A stretch of 64,000 nucleotides of DNA from an uncultured Clostridia bacterium (GCA_934778215.1 CAKVOE010000001.1:124001-188000); one strand, 5' to 3'; positions 44,970 to 54,582 are shown, counted from the stretch's first letter. Numbers and translations: made by a program. Notes: generated by a model not told the origin, from the sequence alone.

Positions 44970-47558
44970 ATGAAAGAAGAAAAAAGTTATAATCCACAGA
45001 GTTTTGAAGCTCAAATTTATGAAAAGTGGGAAAAGGCAAATTGTTTTTTTGCCAACCCAAAATCTAAAAAACCGCCATTTAGCATTATTATGCCACCACC
45101 AAATGTTACGAGTTCGGCACATATTGGACACGCAATGGACGTTACCATGCAAGATATTTTGTCTAGATATAAAAGAATGAAGGGTTTTGAGGTTTTGTGG
45201 CAACCGGGAACCGACCATGCTGCTATTGCAACAGAAATTAAGATAGTAGAAAAATTACGAAAAGAGGGCAAAACAAAGGAGTCTATAGGAAGAGTTGCTT
45301 TTGACAAAGAAGCATGGGATTGGTATAAGTTTTATGGCGATAAAATAATGCAACAATTTAGAAGAATTGGTTGTAGTGCTGACTGGTCTAAGGCCAGATT
45401 TACAATGGACGAACAAAGCACCAATGCCGTATTAGAAGCGTTTATTAGATTGTTTAATAAGGGCTTAATTTATCGTGGAACAAGATTAACTAACTGGTGT
45501 GCTACATGCAAATCGGTTATATCTGATGATGAAGTAGAATACGCCGATGAAGAAAGTTGTATGTGGCATATTAAATATCCATTTGCAAATGGCAAGGCGT
45601 ATATTGTGGTTGCTACAACCCGACCAGAAACGATTTTTGGCGATATGGCGGTTGCGGTTAATCCTGATGACGACAGATATAAAGATATTGTTGGAAAAGA
45701 ACTTTTGTTGCCACTAACGGATAGAAAAATACCTATTATTGCAGATAGTTATGTAGAAAAAGATTTTGGAACAGGTATGGTTAAAATTACTCCTGCACAT
45801 GACCCAAACGACTACGAGGTAGGTAAACGACATAATTTAGAGGTTTTATCTGTTATTGAAAAAGACGGAAAACTAAATAAATTTGCTGGCAAGTTTGAAG
45901 GTATGAATGCAAAAGAGGCTAGAACAGCAATAGTAGAAGAATTGAAGAGTTTGGGTTTAATAGAGAAGATTGTTCCATATACACATAGCGTGGGGCATTG
46001 TTATCGTTGCCACAACGCAATAGAACCGCTAGTTACAAAACAGTGGTATGTTGCAATGAAAGAACTTGCAAAGCCTGCTATTGAGTGTGTAAAAAATGGA
46101 GAACTTACTATTTATGCAAAACGCTTTGAAAAGAACTATTTTCATTGGCTAGAAAATATTCAAGATTGGTGTATTTCTCGTCAACTATGGACGGGGCACA
46201 GAATACCAATTTATTATTGCGAAGATTGTAACGAAATTTTTGCTAGTAAGAAAAAAACCAATTGCCCAAAATGCAATTCAGAACATATTCATCAAGATGA
46301 AGATGTGTTAGATACATGGTTTAGTTCGGCATTGTGGCCTTTTTCTACATTGGGTTGGCCAGAAGAAACTGAAACAATAAATAAATTTTACCCTACAAGC
46401 GTTTTGGTTACAGGTTATGATATTTTAACTCACTGGGTAACAAAAATGGTTTATATGGGACTAGAGTGTACAGGAAAAGTTCCTTTTAGATATACTTTAA
46501 TTCATGGCTTGGTTCGTGATGAACAGGGCAGAAAAATGAGCAAGTCACTTGGAAACGGCATTGATCCAATTAAGGTTGCAGATGAACACGGGGCAGATGC
46601 GTTAAGGCTTGCACTAATTAAAGATTTAGCTGTTGGATTAGATACCAGACTTGGCGAAAATAAAATTATAACAGCAAAGCAGTTTATAAATAAATTATGG
46701 AATGCGTCAAAATTTGTTGATATGAATAGCGAAAGTGTAAAAATTTTAAACATAAATGATTGCACGCTTAAAATTTTTGACAAGTGGATATTGAATGAGT
46801 TAAATGAATTAATTCTTAACGTTACCAATAATATAGAAAAATTTGAAATAGGCGTTGCACTAACCAATATTTATAGTTTTGTTTTGGACGACTTTTGCGA
46901 TTGGTATATAGAAATTTGCAAGCCAATGTTAAGCGCTGACGAATCAACTAAGCAGAATGCAGTTAGCATCTTAAACTATGTTTTTGAAAATATATTAAAA
47001 TTGTTACATCCATATATTCCGTTTGTTACAGAATACATTTATGGAAGCAATGGAGGAAATGGTTTAATTTGCAATGCCACCTATCCAGAATATAATGAAA
47101 ATTTTAGGTTTGCAGATGAACAAAAGAAAGTTGAAAGTATTTTTGCATTAATTAAAGCAATTAGGGCAACAAAATTAGAACAAGGGATAGACCCACAAAG
47201 TAAAGTTATTATTACTACTACAAACAGTTCGGTATTTGATGAAGTTTTGCCAAATATCAAAAAACTTGCACTTATTGATAGGGTAGAACAGGTTGCAGAA
47301 TTGGAGGGAACTCCTATTGTAAACGATGTTGCTCCTTGTGCTATTAAAATTGATATTGATAAAGAGCAATTAGTGGAAAAACTAACAAAAGATTTAAAAG
47401 ATTTAGACTTTGAAATTGAAAGAAGTATAAAAATGCTTAGCAACGAGAATTTTGTTGCAAAAGCACCACAAAATTTGGTACAATTAGAGAAAGAAAAGCT
47501 AGAAAAGAACAAAGCTAAGAAGGAAAGCATAATTAGTAGTTTGGAAAAAATAAAATAA
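44970..47558 (+). CDS. valS: Valyl-tRNA synthetase
   Basis: 862 residues from the ATG at 44970 (AGAGGAAG upstream); an in-frame ATG at 44910 has no ribosome site and would overlap the small ORF. Class I synthetase: the HIGH-type motif is HIGHAMD in PPNVTSSAHIGH, the KMSKS motif MSKSLGNGIDP, and the editing domain TTRPETIFGD lies between. A CxxC zinc pair (CEDCNE, CPKC) sits in the insertion. The C-terminal coiled-coil arm (Lys/Glu-rich, last ~65 residues) contacts tRNA. Expression is under the T-box. Its stop abuts the ATG of the next gene. Confidence 0.98.
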   Translation: MKEEKSYNPQSFEAQIYEKWEKANCFFANPKSKKPPFSIIMPPPNVTSSAHIGHAMDVTMQDILSRYKRMKGFEVLWQPGTDHAAIATEIKIVEKLRKEGKTKESIGRVAFDKEAWDWYKFYGDKIMQQFRRIGCSADWSKARFTMDEQSTNAVLEAFIRLFNKGLIYRGTRLTNWCATCKSVISDDEVEYADEESCMWHIKYPFANGKAYIVVATTRPETIFGDMAVAVNPDDDRYKDIVGKELLLPLTDRKIPIIADSYVEKDFGTGMVKITPAHDPNDYEVGKRHNLEVLSVIEKDGKLNKFAGKFEGMNAKEARTAIVEELKSLGLIEKIVPYTHSVGHCYRCHNAIEPLVTKQWYVAMKELAKPAIECVKNGELTIYAKRFEKNYFHWLENIQDWCISRQLWTGHRIPIYYCEDCNEIFASKKKTNCPKCNSEHIHQDEDVLDTWFSSALWPFSTLGWPEETETINKFYPTSVLVTGYDILTHWVTKMVYMGLECTGKVPFRYTLIHGLVRDEQGRKMSKSLGNGIDPIKVADEHGADALRLALIKDLAVGLDTRLGENKIITAKQFINKLWNASKFVDMNSESVKILNINDCTLKIFDKWILNELNELILNVTNNIEKFEIGVALTNIYSFVLDDFCDWYIEICKPMLSADESTKQNAVSILNYVFENILKLLHPYIPFVTEYIYGSNGGNGLICNATYPEYNENFRFADEQKKVESIFALIKAIRATKLEQGIDPQSKVIITTTNSSVFDEVLPNIKKLALIDRVEQVAELEGTPIVNDVAPCAIKIDIDKEQLVEKLTKDLKDLDFEIERSIKMLSNENFVAKAPQNLVQLEKEKLEKNKAKKESIISSLEKIK

Positions 47559-49844
47559 ATGAAAAATTTACTTTTGAGAAAGGGAATAACAATAGGTATA
47601 TATGCTGTCGCAACTCTTGTGATGGAATGCTTTTTGTTTGTCTATTTAGGGTTTGGCTTTTTACCACAATACATTTTTTTTGACTTAGGTTTAATTTTAT
47701 TCTTTTCTGCATTAGTTTTTGTATTACCGTGTGGAAAGTTTCAAGATATTTTTATTTGTATATTACTTGCACTGCAAATGATTTTGTGTTACATAAACAT
47801 TTGTATGTACAAAGTTTTAAACGATGTTTTTACATTTGAACTATTGTCACTTGTAAAAGAAACGACAGATGTTATAAATTTTGATATGTTACCAGTTTGG
47901 CCAATGATATTTTATTTGCTAACATTTGGTTGTAGTTTGGCGGGTTTAATTTTAACAAAAAAAATTAAAGTTGAAAAGTTTAAGCATTTTAGCATGGTTA
48001 AATTTGTTGTTAAAATGGTTAGCATGATATGTCTTACAATATCATTTATAATTTATTCGGTTGGTAGTGTTTATTGGGTAAGAGGGGATAGTTCGTCACA
48101 CTTTTCTGATAAAATGCTTTATGCAACATTTAGCAGTAATAAACAAAGTTTGGTAAAGTTTGGCACTCTTGGCTTTTATTTTGAAGAGTTTTTTAGACAA
48201 TTTTACAAAGTAGATGAAACAGCACAATATACTAGAGCAGAACTAAATGCATATGTTCAAAGTCCAGAATACAAACCACAAGACCTAGAAATATTTAATG
48301 TGTGTAATGGACAAAATGTTATAATGATTATGATGGAGAGTTTTGAGTGGTACGCAATTACTCCAGAAGCAACGCCAACGCTTTATGCTCTGTCAAGAGG
48401 ATATGATTTTGGTACCAAAGCAGACGGATACAAAAATTTTAATTTTTATAATTTTTCTAAAGATGAAAATGGCGAGTTTACCATTCTTGAAAGAACGGAT
48501 TATACAAAAATTAATGAAGAGTACAAAAAGTTGCAACAAGATGGAAAAGATGTGCAACTGTTTGATGAGAGTGCGTTTGATAAATATGGGTTTACTTTAA
48601 TTAATTATTATTCAAAAGCCAAAACCGATTATTCTGAAACTACGGCAATGATTGGTAATTATCCCTACGGTGAAAGTTTTACAACACATAATTTGATATA
48701 TGCGTCTAACGACATATACAACAATTTAGACTACTCATTTACGCTTGCAAATATGCTAAAAGACAGCGGTGCGGTAGATGTTGCAAGTTATATGCACCCA
48801 TACCTTTCTACTTTTTATGGTAGAGATACATTAATTCCTCAATTTGGATTTGATAAAACTTTGTTTTTAGATCAAATGAGTGACAAGATTCCTAAGGGTA
48901 AGAAATTAAGTCATGCAACACTAGATAGTAAGGCTCTTGATTATTACTTAAACATATCTACAACAAACAAGTTTATTGATAAAGATAAAAAGTTGTTTAA
49001 CTTTTTTACAACGGTTACAACTCATGGCGAGTATTCTGAAAATGAAACAATAAAAAACAATACCGATTATTATAAGTTTTATGATAGTATAGGATTTTAT
49101 GGCAAAAGTTCAAACCCAAAAACAAAAATACCTGAACTTACAACCGACCAAGAAAATGAAGTAAAAAACTATCTTGTATCAACATTAGACACCGAACGAA
49201 TGGTTAGCATTTTGGTAAAATACCTTATGGATAATGATTTGTTTGACGATACTTTGCTTTGTCTGTTTGCCGATCATCATAGTTATTATAATCAAATGGA
49301 TTTATATTATAAAAAGCACTTTTTTAGCGATGCTGAGGGCGATTACTCTTCGCCAATATATTGGAAGAGAAATACTAAATACAATGCCACAAGCGAAGAC
49401 TATTTAAAGAGTCAAGACCGATTTAAAGTTCCGGCAATTATGTATTCTACAAAAATCACAGATGCCGTTGTTGGGGGTGCGGAGGGGCATCAAATTTCTA
49501 AATTAACGTGTTCCTTTGATTTGCCTGTTACAATTATGACTTTGCTTGGTGTGGAGTATAATCCAACATATTATTTAGGATACCCAGTAAAATGTAAGGT
49601 TGTAGTAGACGAAAAGCCAACAGAACTAGGTGTTCCGGCCTATGTTTCGTATACCGGTGGAATCTTTGATTTACACATATATACCGAAGAGGGTAAAACA
49701 ATAAAGTTTGAAAGAAAATATGTCACAGCGTTAGATGAGTTAACCTTTCAATACAAAGTAAATACCTATATAGAAAAATGGTACAAAATAACAGCACTTT
49801 ATCAAAATGATTTATTTGAAGGATATAAGGGGCAAAAAAAATAA
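47559..49844 (+). CDS. LTA-synthase-family membrane sulfatase-like protein
   Basis: 761 residues. Five TM helices (about 1-170) precede an extracellular alkaline-phosphatase-superfamily domain. NVIMIMMESFEW holds the metal-binding Glu. The probable Thr nucleophile is in KTDYSETTAMIGNYPYG, aligned with the LtaS KTSDSEF motif, and LFADHHSYYN carries the Asp-His metal ligands. About 120 extra residues between these motifs make it longer than LtaS (~640). Family members polymerise or transfer phosphoglycerol or phosphoethanolamine onto surface glycans; which is unclear. It starts immediately after the valS stop (TAAATG), so it is probably in the same transcript, which is an odd partner for a tRNA synthetase. 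Confidence 0.85.
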   Translation: MKNLLLRKGITIGIYAVATLVMECFLFVYLGFGFLPQYIFFDLGLILFFSALVFVLPCGKFQDIFICILLALQMILCYINICMYKVLNDVFTFELLSLVKETTDVINFDMLPVWPMIFYLLTFGCSLAGLILTKKIKVEKFKHFSMVKFVVKMVSMICLTISFIIYSVGSVYWVRGDSSSHFSDKMLYATFSSNKQSLVKFGTLGFYFEEFFRQFYKVDETAQYTRAELNAYVQSPEYKPQDLEIFNVCNGQNVIMIMMESFEWYAITPEATPTLYALSRGYDFGTKADGYKNFNFYNFSKDENGEFTILERTDYTKINEEYKKLQQDGKDVQLFDESAFDKYGFTLINYYSKAKTDYSETTAMIGNYPYGESFTTHNLIYASNDIYNNLDYSFTLANMLKDSGAVDVASYMHPYLSTFYGRDTLIPQFGFDKTLFLDQMSDKIPKGKKLSHATLDSKALDYYLNISTTNKFIDKDKKLFNFFTTVTTHGEYSENETIKNNTDYYKFYDSIGFYGKSSNPKTKIPELTTDQENEVKNYLVSTLDTERMVSILVKYLMDNDLFDDTLLCLFADHHSYYNQMDLYYKKHFFSDAEGDYSSPIYWKRNTKYNATSEDYLKSQDRFKVPAIMYSTKITDAVVGGAEGHQISKLTCSFDLPVTIMTLLGVEYNPTYYLGYPVKCKVVVDEKPTELGVPAYVSYTGGIFDLHIYTEEGKTIKFERKYVTALDELTFQYKVNTYIEKWYKITALYQNDLFEGYKGQKK

Positions 49845-49850
49845 CAATAA

Positions 49851-49893
49851 AAAAGTTCACTATTGGAAGTTTCCCAAAGTGAACTTTTTATTA
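49851..49893. terminator. Bidirectional terminator between convergent genes
   Basis: A 12-bp stem (AAAAAGTTCACT at 49851-49862 with AGTGAACTTTTT at 49879-49890), A-rich on one side and T-rich on the other. It serves both the valS operon and the 49891 gene. Confidence 0.88.
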
Positions 49894-50139
49894 TATATTA
49901 GAATTTTTGTATTCTTCTAGAGCCTTTGCAAGTTGGTCTGGGCAAGAAGTACCATTTCGGCAATTAATACCTTTTAATTTGCTTATTACATCATCTATCT
50001 GCTCGCCAATTACCAATTTTGAAATGCCTTGTAAATTACCGGAACACCCGCCAATAAATTTTACATCTTTAATAATGCTATCAGATATATCTAAAACTAT
50101 TTGACGAGAGCAGGTTCCTTTGGTGTGATAAATATACAT
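49891..50139 (-). CDS. TSCPD domain protein (TIGR03905 family)
   Basis: 82 residues: the whole protein is a TSCPD domain with conserved cysteines in TKGTCSR, GGCSGN, INCRNGTSCPDQLA. The same domain occurs at the C-terminus of some class II ribonucleotide reductases. Cysteine spacing suggests metal binding. Stand-alone members are common in Clostridia and have no assigned function. It begins 2 bp after the stop of the DUF4364 gene, so the two are co-transcribed. Confidence 0.85.
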   Translation of the reverse strand: MYIYHTKGTCSRQIVLDISDSIIKDVKFIGGCSGNLQGISKLVIGEQIDDVISKLKGINCRNGTSCPDQLAKALEEYKNSNI

Positions 50140-50141
50140 TT

Positions 50142-50687
50142 TTAATCTCCTTCTGTGTTTGTTAATAAAATATCGTAAATTGATGCGAAAACTTTGCTTG
50201 CATTATTTTGCCAATTTTTTTCTATGGTTTTGGTTGTTTCCTGCTCGGGAACATTAAGTTTAATTTCTAATGTTGTGGTGGTGGGTTCTACTATTTTTAA
50301 AACCACCGAAAAAGTGCCGTCTTTATTTTTAAATGAATCGAAAAAATATTCTTGTTTTCTTTTAAAGATTAATTTGTTTTCTTTAACAAAGTTTGCAATA
50401 TCTGTACGAATGCTTGCAGGAATATCATTATAAAAAAACGACAAGCAACTTCTGCCTTCCGGAGTAATAGAATAGTACTTAGTTTTTTCGGTGTTTTTGG
50501 TTTCTTGAATATATCCCGATTTTGTAAGTTCTGACAATGCAATTTTACAAGTAAAGTAAGATATCCATTTTTTTTGATAATAACACATATCAATAATGGT
50601 ATCTTCCGTTAGGTCGCATTCCATTCTGTCAAGAACATATAATAAAATTAATTTACCAACCGTTTCGTTGTTTGCGTATTTTATCAT
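50142..50687 (-). CDS. DUF4364 winged-helix protein
   Basis: 181 residues. The N-terminal ~75 residues read as a winged helix (LILLYVLDRMECDLTEDTI..., CKIALSELTKSGYIQE, TKYYSITPEGRSCL), and the C-terminal half is beta-rich as in DUF4364. Family context: putative clostridial transcription regulator, possibly DNA-binding. Target genes are unknown. First gene of a two-gene minus-strand operon with the TSCPD protein. GGAAG precedes the ATG. Confidence 0.85.
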   Translation of the reverse strand: MIKYANNETVGKLILLYVLDRMECDLTEDTIIDMCYYQKKWISYFTCKIALSELTKSGYIQETKNTEKTKYYSITPEGRSCLSFFYNDIPASIRTDIANFVKENKLIFKRKQEYFFDSFKNKDGTFSVVLKIVEPTTTTLEIKLNVPEQETTKTIEKNWQNNASKVFASIYDILLTNTEGD

Positions 50688-50849
50688 AAAATCTTCCTTA
50701 CTTTTTTTGCGTGTATATTATATCAAATTTTATTTAATTTGTGAATAGTTTTTTTAGAATTTATCTAATAACTTTTTGTTTTTTCGCTATTTTATGTTAA
50801 AATATAGTAATTAATTAGTAATAACAATTTTAATTTAGGAGAAAACTTT

Positions 50850-51590
50850 ATGGCAATTCCAAAATCGGTTAGCAATGAATTAGTTGCGTTTAACATTGCG
50901 TGTAAGGAATTTTGCGAATCAAAAATTATATTAATAGAAAAGTCGGTAAGCAATATTTTAAAAACAATTGCTAAGGGGAGTGCACTTTATTCTGCAATTG
51001 CAGAAAAAATTGTGGGATATAATTTTGGACTAGATTTTTCGGCTGTGCAAAAAAGCAAAAACTTTGATTTAGTGTTTGGCGAGAAAAGGGTTATTCAATT
51101 CGTTTTTTATCTATTAAACGAAATGGATAACGGACATATTGATTCTTTTGAGTTCATTAGGACAATGTTTGGGGAAGATAGCGAGATTGCATATTCGAAA
51201 TTTTCTAGAATGCTCATAATACCATTTAATCAATCGGTAAATGGGTATGTGCAATCACTGTTTAGAGATAAGTCGTCAGAAAATCAAAATGAACAGACAC
51301 CACAAAAAAATAATGCTAAACCATTAATAGACCAAGCTCTAAAAGCAAGAATTGAATTTATTGTCGGTGAAATTTCTAAGAAATTAGAAGACGAAAAGTT
51401 TGAAAAGTTAAATGAAAAATTCGGGGCTTCTACTTTGGCTGTTACCATTTTAGTTTGCTTATCTAATGGCGAATATATAGGCGTGTATGGTTTGCTTTTG
51501 GCTTTAAAAAATGTTTTACGCAACAAGCGTGCATTTAAAAATGACTTAAAAGAATTAAATTTGGTTATAGATACATTTAACAATATTTAA
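50850..51590 (+). CDS. Cytosolic protein of unknown function
   Basis: 246 residues with a TAGGAG ribosome site. No signal peptide or TM helix is obvious; the composition is helical and charged, with a Gln/Asn-rich linker (about 145-160) dividing an N-terminal and a C-terminal helical region. I recognise no family. It stands alone between divergent DUF4364 and the tRNA-Glu gene. Coding statistics look normal for the window, so it is probably a real lineage-specific gene. Confidence 0.65.
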   Translation: MAIPKSVSNELVAFNIACKEFCESKIILIEKSVSNILKTIAKGSALYSAIAEKIVGYNFGLDFSAVQKSKNFDLVFGEKRVIQFVFYLLNEMDNGHIDSFEFIRTMFGEDSEIAYSKFSRMLIIPFNQSVNGYVQSLFRDKSSENQNEQTPQKNNAKPLIDQALKARIEFIVGEISKKLEDEKFEKLNEKFGASTLAVTILVCLSNGEYIGVYGLLLALKNVLRNKRAFKNDLKELNLVIDTFNNI

Positions 51591-51807
51591 AATAATTAAT
51601 CAGTAAAATTAATGTAAAATCTTTAATTAATATAAAAAAATTATAACAGTTGAGTTTTGCCAATTATTGCTTGTTTTTTGTAAACAACATTAATAAGAAA
51701 TTTTCATATTGATAAAAAATTATGAATTTTTGCGTTGGCAAAAAACATTAGATTAATATTTGCATTCAAATATAAAATGCAATACAAAGTTTAGTTTTAT
51801 TGTAAAC
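51591..51807. other. AT-rich intergenic spacer with short inverted and direct repeats
   Basis: No ORF is supported. TTTTGCCAA (51655-51663) has an inverted partner TTGGCAAAA (51735-51743), and TTGTAAACAA occurs twice. These could fold a small RNA of about 90 nt, but no promoter or terminator pattern confirms it. Confidence 0.35.
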
Positions 51808-51838
51808 AAAAAAAAGAAAAGTCGCATTGACTTTTCTT
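51808..51838 (-). terminator. Terminator of tRNA-Glu
   Basis: Read leftward: AGAAAAGTC (51837-51829) pairs with GACTTTTCT (51823-51815) around a 5-nt loop, followed by U7. Confidence 0.88.
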
Positions 51839-51846
51839 TTTGCTTT

Positions 51847-51921
51847 TGGTACCACCATGGAGAATCGAACTCCAATTTCCAGCGTGAGAGGCTAGCGTCC
51901 TAACCGTTAGACGATGATGGC
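51847..51921 (-). tRNA. tRNA-Glu (anticodon CUC)
   Basis: 75 nt on the minus strand including encoded CCA. Acceptor GCCATCA with TGGTGGT (first pair G-U), D arm GTCT/GGAC, anticodon stem CTAGC/GCTGG with loop CTCTCAC (anticodon CUC reads GAG), and T arm TGGAG-TTCGATT-CTCCA. It is a single gene, not in a cluster, with its own promoter and terminator. Confidence 0.95.
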
Positions 51922-51943
51922 ATATACCAATTAGTACTTTACA

Positions 51944-51972
51944 AGTATAACACAATGTTGTATAATATGCAA
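51944..51972 (-). promoter_or_regulatory. Promoter of tRNA-Glu
   Basis: On the minus strand: TTGCAT (51972-51967), a 17-bp spacer and TATACT (51949-51944), about 22 bp before the mature 5' end. Confidence 0.8.
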
Positions 51973-52005
51973 TAGAAAATTAAAATATTTGGGAAATTTT
52001 TACAA

Positions 52006-53520
52006 ATGAAAAAGATGTTCAATTTTAGATTTTTCTTTTGTCTGTTCTTAACAATGGTTGCGGGACACCTTTTTGCTGTTAAAATTTGTCAAAGCAAAAT
52101 ATTTCTGTATATATTTTTCTCTCTTACCATAATTGCATTAATTACAGCAATAATTTTGTTTTTTTGCTTTTACAAAAAATTTAAAAATGTTTTATTATAT
52201 GCTAGTTGCATAGTGCTGACACTTGTAATTGCTATGGGGCTATCTTTAATTCGTATAGGAATAAAAGAAAAAGACAATCAAATACCACAAGGTAATTATG
52301 TGGTACAGGGAACAGTGTCTTACATTAAGAGTAATAAAAGTTTAGTCTATTTAAAAGATGTTGAGTTAAACTACGGGGAATACAAACTTCATTCTACTGT
52401 TAGAGTTTTTGTTTATCAATTAGATGACGGGCTTGAGATTGGCGACAGTATGGTTGTATCTACTAAAAAAATGAAGATTAAATATTCGCCAACGCTTTAT
52501 GACAGCTTTGTTAGTACCATAAATATTGGTAAAAATACCGAAGTAAGTATTATAAAATCTAAAAGGCTAGATTGTATTATAAGACACAAAGTAAAAGATC
52601 AATTGCTAAAAGTTGCCGATAAAAATACGGCAGAAATAGAATATGCAATGCTGTTTGGCGATAAAAGTTATTTAAACGGAGAGTTAAAAGATAACTATTC
52701 AAGCGTGGGATTATCTCACTTGCTGGCGGTGTCGGGGTTACATGTTGGGTTTGTAATTGCTATTATATCAAAAACACTAGATAAACTACTAAAAAACAAA
52801 AGGTGGTTTGCCTTTGGCATAAAGTCGGTTTTAATATTTTTATACTTAATTTTGTGCAATTTTGCAATAAGTGCATCTAGGGCGGTTATTATGAGTATGG
52901 TTTTGCTTTATGCAGATGCCAGAGGGAAGCCTTATGATGGACTTAGTGCATTATCTTTTGCTGGGTGTATATTGCTATTATTAGACCCAACACAATTTTA
53001 TGATGTGGGTTTTCAATTGAGTTTTATGGTTGTTTTTGGACTTTTTGGTATTGCACCGTTGTTTTCAAAAGTGTTTTTAAAGGTTATGCCAAAGTGGTTA
53101 GGCGAGGGGCTGGCTGTAAGTATTAGTTCTATGATATGCTCAATGCCAATAGTTGCACACTATTTTACATCGGTGTCATTTTTATCTGTAATAGTAAATC
53201 TGTTTGTTATTCCGTATGTAAGTTTTGCGTTTACCATTTTGTTTTTGTTTGCTATGTTGGCGTTATTAATACCGCCGGTTGGTGTAATTTTGGTAGTTCC
53301 AAGTTTTCTTTTTGATGTATTAAACTATGTGGTAGTGTCTTTGGCAAATTTATCTTTATCTTTAACCGGTTTTCATGTAGAGAGCGTTGGACTAATTGTT
53401 GCGGTTTGTGCTATAATAATTATGTCTAAATACAATTTAATTAAGGCAAAACAGCCAAGATGGATTTTGGGGCTGTCATTAACGGCATTGTTTATTTTAA
53501 CATTAATTTTTCAAATTTAG
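52006..53520 (+). CDS. comEC: ComEC/Rec2 family DNA-uptake channel, lacking the C-terminal hydrolase domain
   Basis: 504 residues. N-terminal TM helices and an extracellular OB-like region (about 85-190, DUF4131 type) precede the Competence domain with the hallmark GLSHLLAVSGLHVG (about 243-256) and a polytopic core. The protein ends after this core: the metallo-beta-lactamase domain that follows in B. subtilis ComEC (776 residues) is missing, and the next gene starts 12 bp on, so it is not simply a frameshift. ComEC carries single-stranded DNA across the membrane in transformation. The comEC-holA-rpsT-gpr order is conserved in Firmicutes. Confidence 0.9.
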   Translation: MKKMFNFRFFFCLFLTMVAGHLFAVKICQSKIFLYIFFSLTIIALITAIILFFCFYKKFKNVLLYASCIVLTLVIAMGLSLIRIGIKEKDNQIPQGNYVVQGTVSYIKSNKSLVYLKDVELNYGEYKLHSTVRVFVYQLDDGLEIGDSMVVSTKKMKIKYSPTLYDSFVSTINIGKNTEVSIIKSKRLDCIIRHKVKDQLLKVADKNTAEIEYAMLFGDKSYLNGELKDNYSSVGLSHLLAVSGLHVGFVIAIISKTLDKLLKNKRWFAFGIKSVLIFLYLILCNFAISASRAVIMSMVLLYADARGKPYDGLSALSFAGCILLLLDPTQFYDVGFQLSFMVVFGLFGIAPLFSKVFLKVMPKWLGEGLAVSISSMICSMPIVAHYFTSVSFLSVIVNLFVIPYVSFAFTILFLFAMLALLIPPVGVILVVPSFLFDVLNYVVVSLANLSLSLTGFHVESVGLIVAVCAIIIMSKYNLIKAKQPRWILGLSLTALFILTLIFQI

Positions 53521-53531
53521 AGGATAAATGT

Positions 53532-54506
53532 ATGAAGTTTATTGAATTAAAATCAAAATTAAAAAATGAATTGCAAAGTGTTTATTGTTTAGAGGGCAAT
53601 GATAGGTTTGTAATAAAAAATGCAATAGATCTAATTGATAAAAAATTAAATTTAGTCTTTCCTGATGTAAACAAGTTGCTGTTTAACGATGAAAACAAAT
53701 ACACCATAGAAAATTTAATAGAAGCGTCTAGTAGTGTTCCATTTGGCGACCCCAAAAAACTAATAATTATTTGGGATAGTAATTTAAAAACTAATGATGC
53801 ACAAAAGTTTTTGGATTACATCAAAAAGGGTGGGGCAGAAACTACTGTTTTTGTTTTTGCATCTACCGAACCGGGAGAGTTTGTTAAAAAAATTAAAGCA
53901 AATGCCGAAGTGGTAGATTGTAATAAACTTGACGAATTGACCTTAATGCGGTTTGCTGTTGCAAATTTTAATAAAAATGGTGTACAAATTCAAGAAAGTG
54001 CCGTAACGCTTTTAATAGAATATTGCAATAGTAGTCTTGCAAGAATATTTAGCGAAGTAGAAAAACTTTCAACCATAGGAAAAGATGTGATAACAAATTT
54101 GGAAGTTGAACAATTTGTTGTGCCAGATAGAGAATATCAAATTTATGAGTTAACCGATGCAATTTCTAAAAATGACAGGGTTAAGGTTTTTGACATTGTA
54201 GAAACTATGCTAAACCACGACAAGTTTCAAATAGGGTTGTTGCAATATTTGTATCAAAGTTTTAGAAAACTCTTTTATATTTCAATTTCAAAAGACTCTG
54301 ATGATACACTAGCAAAATATTTTAATGTAAAGCCTTATTCTATAAAAATGAGCAGAATTCAGGCGAGCAAATTTACACCCAAACAATTAAAGAAAATTAA
54401 TGAGCAATTATCAGAGTTGGAGTTTAATATTAAATCGGGTAAAGCAAACGCCAACAACGCAATAAATTATGCAATTTGTAAAATATTACTCACAAAAGAG
54501 GTTTAA
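53532..54506 (+). CDS. holA: DNA polymerase III subunit delta
   Basis: 324 residues from the ATG at 53532 (AGAGGA 8 nt upstream); longer frames overlap comEC without a site. The start KFIELKSKLKNELQSVYCLEGNDRFVI matches HolA, followed by the AAA+-like Walker-less domain (LIIIWDSNLKTNDAQKFLDYI) and the helical collar domain. It opens the sliding clamp as part of the clamp loader. It is probably co-transcribed with comEC. Confidence 0.93.
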   Translation: MKFIELKSKLKNELQSVYCLEGNDRFVIKNAIDLIDKKLNLVFPDVNKLLFNDENKYTIENLIEASSSVPFGDPKKLIIIWDSNLKTNDAQKFLDYIKKGGAETTVFVFASTEPGEFVKKIKANAEVVDCNKLDELTLMRFAVANFNKNGVQIQESAVTLLIEYCNSSLARIFSEVEKLSTIGKDVITNLEVEQFVVPDREYQIYELTDAISKNDRVKVFDIVETMLNHDKFQIGLLQYLYQSFRKLFYISISKDSDDTLAKYFNVKPYSIKMSRIQASKFTPKQLKKINEQLSELEFNIKSGKANANNAINYAICKILLTKEV

Positions 54507-54534
54507 AGTTTCATCTAACAAAATTAAATAATAA

Positions 54535-54565
54535 ATAAAAAATGACCTATAATTATATAGGTCAT
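54535..54565 (-). terminator. Terminator of rpsT
   Basis: Read leftward, ATGACCTAT pairs with ATAGGTCAT (54565-54557 with 54550-54542), followed by a U-rich tract. It lies just beyond the holA stop and can also serve holA weakly. Confidence 0.75.
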
Positions 54566-54582
54566 AATTTATTTATAAAAAA

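Noticed and set aside
47559..49844. Calling this ltaS outright
   Set aside because: The fold and active-site pattern fit the family, but the length and insertion differ and phosphoglycerol specificity cannot be read from sequence.
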